A DNA stretch of 18,844 nt from an uncultured Clostridia bacterium (lineage in GTDB: Bacteria; Bacillota; Clostridia; Christensenellales; Aristaeellaceae), in NCBI GenBank assembly GCA_937894675.1, contig CALCQO010000036.1:1-18844 (forward strand), written 5' to 3'. Position numbers and translations under genes: made by a program. The notes beneath the pieces were generated by a model, which ran no database searches, had not been told where the DNA came from, and saw nothing but the letters and a program-made list of their open reading frames with translations. Position 1 is the stretch's first letter. Each line of letters begins with the position of its first letter. Of this stretch, positions 13,461 through 18,844 are shown in pieces.

Positions 13461-15347
13461 TTACAGCAGGGGGACGATCATGTTTTTCAGCGTCTTGATA
13501 AACCAATAGACATCCAGCTCCTCTTGAAATGCCGGTTCATGTAGGCGGAGAAAGTCTTCAAACGTCTCAAGACGCCTCGCCTTTTCCGTATCCGCGGCTT
13601 CTGCGCATGCCTCAAGGAAATGCGCATAGCAAGCGCATACTTCGCTCCAGTAATACATGCATTGCCACATCCGCGCCTCGGCGCCCGAGAACGCCAGCGA
13701 CTTTTCCAGAAACCAACGGCTCTGTTCCATGCTCATGCGCCGTAGGCGGCGGTAGTTCTCGGCCCGTCCTGTTTCCTGGATGGTTTGTTCGCCACGCAGG
13801 CAAGGTGGACAAAGCAGGTCTGCGGTGTTCTCCATAATCTGCCGAATCCGATCCGCATCCTGCCCGAACAGGGCGGTGAAATAGGCTGTGGCCAGCGCTT
13901 CGAAATCCGCCTCGCGATTCCATAGCGTTTGCCCCAGGACAAACATACCAAAGCCACAGGGCAGAAATACGCGGGTCTGCTGGCAAGAAATATAGCCGTT
14001 TAGTCCTAGTTCCTTCAGGCGGCGCACATCCTCCCAGAGAATCTGCGCATTGCGGTAGTCACTGATGTCTTTGAACTGATCCCACATGTAATGGTACTCA
14101 TAAATGAAGCTGTCACAGTTCGAAAGCGATTGCCACGCGTGCAGGAAAGCGATGTTTTCCTCCACGCTCTGTGGCATTTGAAGCCGGTTGCGGACAAAGG
14201 GCGGAAGGACCTGCGTTTCCCCCCGGGACAGAGTCGGCAGCGGCGCGCTGTAGGAGCGAGTGATGGGCGCAAACATGAAGAGAAATCTGTCTGGGTTGTG
14301 CAATGTCACGGATTCCGGGGGCCACAGCAGGTCCAGGTAAGCCAGAAAGACGATTTTTGTGGGCAACTTTTCCTGGGTGAGCTTCTCATCCAGCAGGTTC
14401 AGTATCTGGAGGTAGAAATCGGATGGCAGCTGCTCGCTGCACGCTTCACATTCGCAGGAGTTGTTCACGCCATCTGCCAACCAGAAGTGTATGACGTCCA
14501 CCTGCGGATGAAGATGCAGGAAATGCATAACTTCCGAAACCAGTGCTTCCCGCACCTCGAGATTTGAGGTACATAGATTGGTATCCAGCGGCCGGCCATG
14601 GAAGAGGGCACGGTTTCCATCAATTTTTGCCAGCCAGTGGGTATACGTTTCCTCGGGTTCCTGCGCTTCATCCCACCCAAGCCCAAGGATGCCAACAGCG
14701 TTGGTGGTCCAGCCATGCCCCGTGGCGTGGAAGAGCAGGCCGCGTTTTTGGAGCGCCTGACTGAGCACCCCATAGGTGAACGTATCTACCTGCTCGACAG
14801 AAGGGATCTTCTCGGTGTGTTGAAGCAGCGGATTGTTATCATGGGCGTACCAGGTTTTAAAAAATTCATAGGGAACCAGAAACTGTGTAAAATAGGTATT
14901 AAAGCCGTTTTTAGGCAGCCAATCGACAAAATCCAGTACGTTCTCAAAGCTGACCGCACCTTCGATACAAAACCCGCGATGACGGTAGGAGGCCGTTTCC
15001 AGGACCGATACCTGGGTCTTCCCATTATAGCGCAACACGGTGCCTTGCGGGCCGGGTTTTACAAACCAAAAGCCCAGTTCATGCAGAAAACGATACACGG
15101 CAATCAGGACGCTACGGGGGTTGCTCCCGGTAATCGTACCCTTCTTTCCGGAAAAACGGATGCAAATGGCGTCATCCAGCGACTTGTCTGCTACATTGTC
15201 CAGCACTTCTGGCAAGAGGCCAGGTCCAACCTTGAAGGTGGCCTCTCGATTGTCCCAAGCACCGTCCATCATTTCCAGATGCCGCGCGAGTTCTTCACAG
15301 GCAAACAGTACGGTTTGGTCCTGAACAGTAGGAATACATTGTACCAT
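13461..15347 (-). CDS. DUF4838-type putative glycoside hydrolase
   Basis: A 628-residue protein resembling DUF4838 proteins, a group related to GH67/GH20-type glycosidases. The N-terminal alpha/beta part (about 1-115, with NPRSVLIAVYRFLHELGFWF) looks like the domain that precedes the barrel in those enzymes. YRHRGF (121-126) begins the presumed TIM barrel. FWLADGVNNSCECEACSEQ (288-306) carries the CxCxxC signature typical of DUF4838. There is no signal peptide, so it should act in the cytoplasm on a sugar imported by the adjacent transporter. The ATG is backed by AAAGGAG and lies 18 bp after the permease stop. Substrate and catalytic residues cannot be assigned from sequence. Confidence 0.75.
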   Translation of the reverse strand: MVQCIPTVQDQTVLFACEELARHLEMMDGAWDNREATFKVGPGLLPEVLDNVADKSLDDAICIRFSGKKGTITGSNPRSVLIAVYRFLHELGFWFVKPGPQGTVLRYNGKTQVSVLETASYRHRGFCIEGAVSFENVLDFVDWLPKNGFNTYFTQFLVPYEFFKTWYAHDNNPLLQHTEKIPSVEQVDTFTYGVLSQALQKRGLLFHATGHGWTTNAVGILGLGWDEAQEPEETYTHWLAKIDGNRALFHGRPLDTNLCTSNLEVREALVSEVMHFLHLHPQVDVIHFWLADGVNNSCECEACSEQLPSDFYLQILNLLDEKLTQEKLPTKIVFLAYLDLLWPPESVTLHNPDRFLFMFAPITRSYSAPLPTLSRGETQVLPPFVRNRLQMPQSVEENIAFLHAWQSLSNCDSFIYEYHYMWDQFKDISDYRNAQILWEDVRRLKELGLNGYISCQQTRVFLPCGFGMFVLGQTLWNREADFEALATAYFTALFGQDADRIRQIMENTADLLCPPCLRGEQTIQETGRAENYRRLRRMSMEQSRWFLEKSLAFSGAEARMWQCMYYWSEVCACYAHFLEACAEAADTEKARRLETFEDFLRLHEPAFQEELDVYWFIKTLKNMIVPLL

Positions 15348-15365
15348 AAATGACTCCTTTCGGGG

Positions 15366-16199
15366 TTATCCCTTCACGGCGCCGGAAGTCATGCCGCTGA
15401 TGAGATATTTTTGTGCGAGTATCAGAAATAGAAACGCTGGAATACAGGCCAAGGCGGCAGCGGCGCTCAGGGCACCCCAGTCGGTGGTGGTCTGTAGCTG
15501 AAATTGCCGCAGGCTCTGGGAAAGGGTCTGCCGCTCCGCGGATTGGATGAACACATTTGCGATGGTGAACTCATTCCATACGGTCATCAGTGTATAGACG
15601 GCCACAGATATCATGCCGGGCAACGCGGTTGGGAAAATGATGCGCCAATACGCCTGATAGGGGGAGGCTCCGTCAATCATTGCGGCTTCATCCATTTCGG
15701 CGGGAATGCTGTCAAAGAAGCCTTTCATCGTCAGAATGCCAAAGGGTAGGTTAACAGAGATATAGATGACCATCAGGCTGATATGTGTGTCCATCAGGCC
15801 CAGCGTCCGCAGGGTGGAGAAGAGTGGAATCATGATGAGAATGCTGGGTATCATTTGCAAAATCAATAGTAGCAACGTAAAGCTGCTGAAAACTTTGCCC
15901 TTGGCCCGGGAGATTGCGAATCCCGCCATTGACGCGAAAATGACGCAGACGCCCGCTACGGACAGCGCAATGAGGCAGGTATTGTAGACGGCCTGCGGGA
16001 AGGTGGTTTTCTGTATCACCCGGATGAAGTTTTCCAGCGAAGGTTCCCTGGGCCATAGGTTGGTATTGGCCATCACCTCATGACGGGGCTTGAATGCCGT
16101 GCCCATCATGGAAAGAATCGGCAGGTTAGTCACCAGGCAGACGCCAATGATAAGCGCATACAATAGGCCGCAGCGTACCGTTTTTCTTGCCTTGTACAC
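15366..16199 (-). CDS. Carbohydrate ABC transporter permease, MalG type
   Basis: A 277-residue inner permease of a CUT1-type sugar importer with about six membrane helices. The cytoplasmic loop MDEAAMIDGASPYQAYWRII is the EAA motif that docks on the ATPase. I place the start at the GTG of 16199: AGGGGA lies seven bases before it, it starts one base after the stop of the first permease, and the protein then begins YKARKTVRCGLLYALII. The ATG 36 bp upstream lies inside the previous gene and lacks a better site. The C-terminus (KYLISGMTSGAVKG) is the usual end for this family. It pairs with the MalF-type permease and binding protein encoded upstream. Confidence 0.93.
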   Translation of the reverse strand: MYKARKTVRCGLLYALIIGVCLVTNLPILSMMGTAFKPRHEVMANTNLWPREPSLENFIRVIQKTTFPQAVYNTCLIALSVAGVCVIFASMAGFAISRAKGKVFSSFTLLLLILQMIPSILIMIPLFSTLRTLGLMDTHISLMVIYISVNLPFGILTMKGFFDSIPAEMDEAAMIDGASPYQAYWRIIFPTALPGMISVAVYTLMTVWNEFTIANVFIQSAERQTLSQSLRQFQLQTTTDWGALSAAAALACIPAFLFLILAQKYLISGMTSGAVKG

Positions 16200-16200
16200 G

Positions 16201-17085
16201 TTATTTCCCCTGCCTTTCTTCCATATGCAACGCACGCTGGTATACTGAGTAAAACCCGATCATAATGGCGAAGGTGAGAATGGAGATGGCTGCCGAATAG
16301 CCCATACGTCCACGGAAAAAGGCGAGATTATAGGTGTAGATGGCAAGGGAGCGGGTTGCGTTCAGAGGACCACCTTGCGTCATCAAAAAGGTGATGTCGA
16401 AATTGTTGAATCCCCAGATAAACATCAGGGTGGTGACCACCAAGCTGATTTGCTTCAGGCTGGGCAGCGTGATGTACCGGAAGGCTTGGCTTCCGGAAGC
16501 GCCATCGATTTGCGCGGATTCGTATATGCTGCCGTCGATACTCTGCATGCCTGCCAGTAGGGATAGCGCCATGAAAGGGTAAGATTTCCACGTGCCCACT
16601 AGAATGACAGTGAGGAGCGCCAGCTTGGTGTTGGCCAGGAATAGAATCGGCGAATCAATGAGGTGCCATTGCATCAGCCAGGTATTGATGAGGCCATATT
16701 GGTCATTGAGCAGATAGGACCAATTCGAAGCCGCGACTACGGTGGGAATGGCCCAGGGGATCAGCAAGAGAGCGCGAAAGACAGCACGGCCTTTGATTTT
16801 TTTATTGAGCAAGGATGCGATGCCCAGCCCGATGATGAAACTTGCAAAGGCACAGGAAAACGCATATATCAGCGAAACCCGGATGGTGTCGAAGAATTCC
16901 GGGTCCGTAAGTATCTTCCGGAAGTTACTCAACCCTACAAAGGCAACGCTGTTGGGTTTCAGAATATTCTTGTTGGTGAAGCTCATCTGGATACTGTCGA
17001 GCAGGGGATACAGACTGACCAGCAGCATCATGATCAGGGAAGGCACTAGCATCCAGAAGGCACAGCGGCGGATTTGCTTGCTCAT
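16201..17085 (-). CDS. Carbohydrate ABC transporter permease, MalF type
   Basis: A 294-residue permease with six predicted membrane segments, starting CAFWMLVPSLIMMLLVSLYP. The EAA loop reads YESAQIDGASGSQAFRYITL, the ATPase contact. The ATG has a near-ideal AAGGAGGT site. Family members form a heterodimeric channel with a MalG-type partner, here encoded one base downstream. No ATP-binding subunit occurs in the operon, as is common for Gram-positive CUT1 systems that share an MsmK-like ATPase. Confidence 0.93.
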   Translation of the reverse strand: MSKQIRRCAFWMLVPSLIMMLLVSLYPLLDSIQMSFTNKNILKPNSVAFVGLSNFRKILTDPEFFDTIRVSLIYAFSCAFASFIIGLGIASLLNKKIKGRAVFRALLLIPWAIPTVVAASNWSYLLNDQYGLINTWLMQWHLIDSPILFLANTKLALLTVILVGTWKSYPFMALSLLAGMQSIDGSIYESAQIDGASGSQAFRYITLPSLKQISLVVTTLMFIWGFNNFDITFLMTQGGPLNATRSLAIYTYNLAFFRGRMGYSAAISILTFAIMIGFYSVYQRALHMEERQGK

Positions 17086-17118
17086 GTTTTACCTCCTTGT
17101 CGCCTGGCGTGGGGATAC

Positions 17119-17146
17119 GGGCGCGCCAGTTTGCACAAGCGCGCCC
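17119..17146 (-). promoter_or_regulatory. Intergenic GC-rich hairpin between binding protein and permeases
   Basis: GGGCGCGC (17119-17126) and its perfect complement (17139-17146) form an 8-bp all-GC stem with a 12-base loop. It lies in the 73-bp gap after the binding-protein stop and has no T run. Such hairpins commonly protect the upstream messenger segment from 3' decay, raising binding-protein levels above permease levels; that role is inferred from position. Confidence 0.7.
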
Positions 17147-17158
17147 ATGCCACACATT

Positions 17159-18451
17159 TTATTCGGCGGCGTTGTCCAGCGCCTCCTGAATCATGGCAGC
17201 CTGTTTGACGGCTATTTCGTCCGTAGACATTCCGCCATTCAGTGCAGCCTGCGGCGAGTAATTCATGATATACTCGCCATTGATTTGCGAGAAGCCGGGA
17301 AACATGCCCTGGATGGGCCACGTTGCTGTTCTGGCTGTGGGCAGCACTTCGTTTAGCACGCCCTGGGAGACCTTATCAGCGAAAATCTCTCCAGAGAAGA
17401 AGGAAGCCTTGGCGGGATAGGCCCAGCAGCCACCCTCGGTGAACAGAGGTTGGGTGTTCTCGGCCCACCACTTGATGAATTTCAGCGATTCTTCCGGGTG
17501 TTTGGTCTGGGAGAATACCACCAGCGCGTCCGGGAAACTGAGCGTGCCGATGGCATCGCTGGAAGGCCCCTGGAAACAAGACAGGATTTCGGTGTTTTCC
17601 GCCACCTCTGGGTAGTCGAATATTTTGCGGCCGAAGCTGCCGAAGAAAAAGGCGGCCTTTCCGCCGAAATACAGGGTTTCCACAGCGGCATCATCGTGCC
17701 CCAGCACGCCCTCTGCCACATAGCCCTGCTCGCGCAGCGTCTGGAAAAGGTCGATGGTTTCTTTAAATGGCTGGGTTTCGGAGGTGGGACGCATCTCTTC
17801 ATCCACAATGCCTACGGCATTGCTGAACGCGAAGCTCATGAAGCAATGCCAGATACCATTGGTGGCACCTGTCAGGGCAAGCGGTACAATCTCGGGATTC
17901 CAGTCCCGAAGTTTGGCGCAGGCATCCAGAAGCTCCTCCCAGGTTTCAGGCACCTTCTCCACGCCTGCTTCCTTCAGGTAATCGGCACGGTAGAAAAAGC
18001 CGCGATAACCCACCATATAGGGGATGGCAATCTGATTGCCCTCATATTTGAAGAAGTTGAGCATATCCTCGGTATAGTCTTCGTAAATGCCTTCTTCCTT
18101 CCACGCGCCAATAACGTCGTCCAGGTACTGGATTTCATCCATTTGCGCGAACAAATCCGGCTGATCCAGCGCACATGAAGCGACGTCAGGAGCCGCGCCG
18201 GAGGAAACGGCAGTGAGGAAGAGCTGATAGTAATTATCCCAGGGCTGATATGTCATATTGATGGTTACGCCGGGATTTTCAGCTTCGTACGCAGCGATTA
18301 GCTTTTCACAGGTTTCAGTGTAGCGGTCATCGCTTCCGTAGGTCATCTCCCAAAACTCCAAGGTGATGTTCTCATCTGATGCGAATGCGGGCACACAGAG
18401 GCTACACAGAACAACGGCGGCCATCAATAAGCTCAAAAATCGTTTCATCAT
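17159..18451 (-). CDS. Extracellular sugar-binding protein of ABC transporter
   Basis: A 430-residue family-1 solute-binding protein, the first gene of the operon. It has a GAGGAGGT ribosome site before ATGATG and an export signal of about 24 residues ending VPAFA before SDENITLEFWEM. The mature part shows the family pattern: KLIAAYEAENPGVTINMTY, SSGAAPDVASC, and VPETWEELLDACAKL. It captures the sugar outside the membrane and passes it to the permeases. No lipobox is seen: the signal contains cysteines (LCSLC) but not in the L-A/S-G/A-C order, and cleavage after AFA looks like signal peptidase I. That is unusual for a Gram-positive binding protein, which is normally lipid-anchored. Confidence 0.92.
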   Translation of the reverse strand: MMKRFLSLLMAAVVLCSLCVPAFASDENITLEFWEMTYGSDDRYTETCEKLIAAYEAENPGVTINMTYQPWDNYYQLFLTAVSSGAAPDVASCALDQPDLFAQMDEIQYLDDVIGAWKEEGIYEDYTEDMLNFFKYEGNQIAIPYMVGYRGFFYRADYLKEAGVEKVPETWEELLDACAKLRDWNPEIVPLALTGATNGIWHCFMSFAFSNAVGIVDEEMRPTSETQPFKETIDLFQTLREQGYVAEGVLGHDDAAVETLYFGGKAAFFFGSFGRKIFDYPEVAENTEILSCFQGPSSDAIGTLSFPDALVVFSQTKHPEESLKFIKWWAENTQPLFTEGGCWAYPAKASFFSGEIFADKVSQGVLNEVLPTARTATWPIQGMFPGFSQINGEYIMNYSPQAALNGGMSTDEIAVKQAAMIQEALDNAAE

Positions 18452-18531
18452 CTTACCTCCTCAGGTATTTTATTGATCGTTTTCAGAACAAGCGGCGTAG
18501 CGATAAAGCTGCTTGCCTTTTTTCATAGATT

Positions 18532-18578
18532 GGTACGTACCTTATATTCATTGTAGCTTCACTGTGCAAAAAGCACAA
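18532..18578 (-). promoter_or_regulatory. Promoter and possible operators of the sugar operon
   Basis: On the minus strand, -35 TTGTGC (18573-18578), a 17-bp spacer and -10 TACAAT (18550-18555) stand about 100 bp before the binding-protein ATG. A TGTGC-TTTTT-GCACA inverted repeat (18563-18577) overlaps the -35 element, and a perfect GGTACGTACC palindrome (18532-18541) lies at the predicted transcription start. Either could bind a regulator. The -35 box is weak, as expected if an activator such as the operon's AraC-type regulator helps. The remaining stretch to 18706 holds only an 8-bp inverted repeat (GAGGATGG/CCATCCTC) and no gene I recognise. Confidence 0.55.
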
Positions 18579-18706
18579 CATGGACGTTTTTGTCATTACC
18601 CCCGGTATTTTTTAGGTCAATGGGATTTCTTCCGCCCCCACACAGAGGATGGATATCCGCAGGAATGACGTGCTGCCATCCTCCGCGCGATACGCCGGTC
18701 TAGGTA

Positions 18707-18844
18707 TCAGGACTGCAAATAGGGCACTTGGGTATCTTCGATGGAATGCATCAACAAGATGGGACGGTCGCCTAGTTTTGCAATTCCATTTGGTCTGCCC
18801 CCAGTCTTTGTACCAACCAGTGAGTTAGTAAAGACCGTTTCCTG
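18707..18844 (-). pseudogene. Alpha/beta hydrolase, C-terminal fragment ending early
   Basis: An open minus-strand frame enters from the right edge and stops at 18707-18709. Its last part reads RPNGIAKLGDRPILLMHSIE, then DTQVPYLQS. RPILLMHSIEDTQVPY matches the strand-7 region of alpha/beta hydrolases (esterase or prolyl oligopeptidase-like), where the Asp is part of the catalytic triad. In intact enzymes a further stretch with the catalytic His follows; here the stop comes at once and no continuation is seen in other frames. It is probably a truncated, non-functional gene, but most of it lies outside the window. It is too short to assign substrate. Confidence 0.5.

Noticed and set aside
14598..15353. 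251-codon plus-strand open frame opposite the DUF4838 gene
   Set aside because: It lies fully inside a well-supported operon gene on the other strand and has no ribosome site or recognisable motif.

Overview
The window looks like a chromosome segment of a low-to-mid GC Gram-positive anaerobe of the Clostridia type. The evidence is strong AGGAGG-type ribosome binding sites, a phage holin and large serine recombinase of clostridial type, a YesM/YesN-like two-component pair beside a sugar ABC transporter, and a MobA/MobL-type relaxase remnant. This assignment is inference; no rRNA or other marker gene is present.

Left part (1-2530) is the end of an integrated phage or phage-like element. It holds the 3' part of a holin gene, a terminator, a block of four 8-bp tandem repeats with an inverted copy, a small gene (86 aa) overlapping a large serine recombinase, and then a probable attachment junction in which the 3' part of a tRNA-Ala(CGC) gene survives without a matching 5' half.

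Middle part (2537-10018) is an accessory region built from mobile DNA. An apparently intact IS1182-type insertion sequence follows the tRNA piece. Next come the last 49 codons of a tyrosine integrase, an AbiEi/AbiEii type IV toxin-antitoxin (abortive infection) operon with a perfect 18-bp inverted repeat spanning its promoter, and a pair of TGTCGA dyads. A secreted peptidoglycan-binding/PASTA-type protein follows. A second intact IS (IS5/IS1182 superfamily) sits 20 bp upstream of it and reads into it. Beyond this IS is a pile of gene fragments: a MobA/MobL relaxase split by an IS5-like transposase tail, a P-loop ATPase start, and an IS4-like transposase head that ends in a large hairpin.

Right part (10086-18451, all minus strand) is one compact operon: sugar-binding protein, two MalF/MalG-type permeases, a DUF4838-type putative glycosidase, a histidine kinase and an AraC-type response regulator. 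The likely logic is extracellular binding and import of an oligosaccharide, intracellular processing by the DUF4838 protein, and control by the kinase/regulator pair at the end of the operon. No ABC ATPase is encoded, so a shared ATPase elsewhere is expected. A plausible promoter lies upstream of the binding protein at 18550-18578. At the right edge is the C-terminal part of an alpha/beta hydrolase gene that stops early.

No wholly new system is evident. The best leads are the tRNA/attachment junction with two generations of integrases, the AbiE operator arrangement, the unassigned paired dyads at 6343-6400, and the relaxase graveyard with a P-loop fragment.
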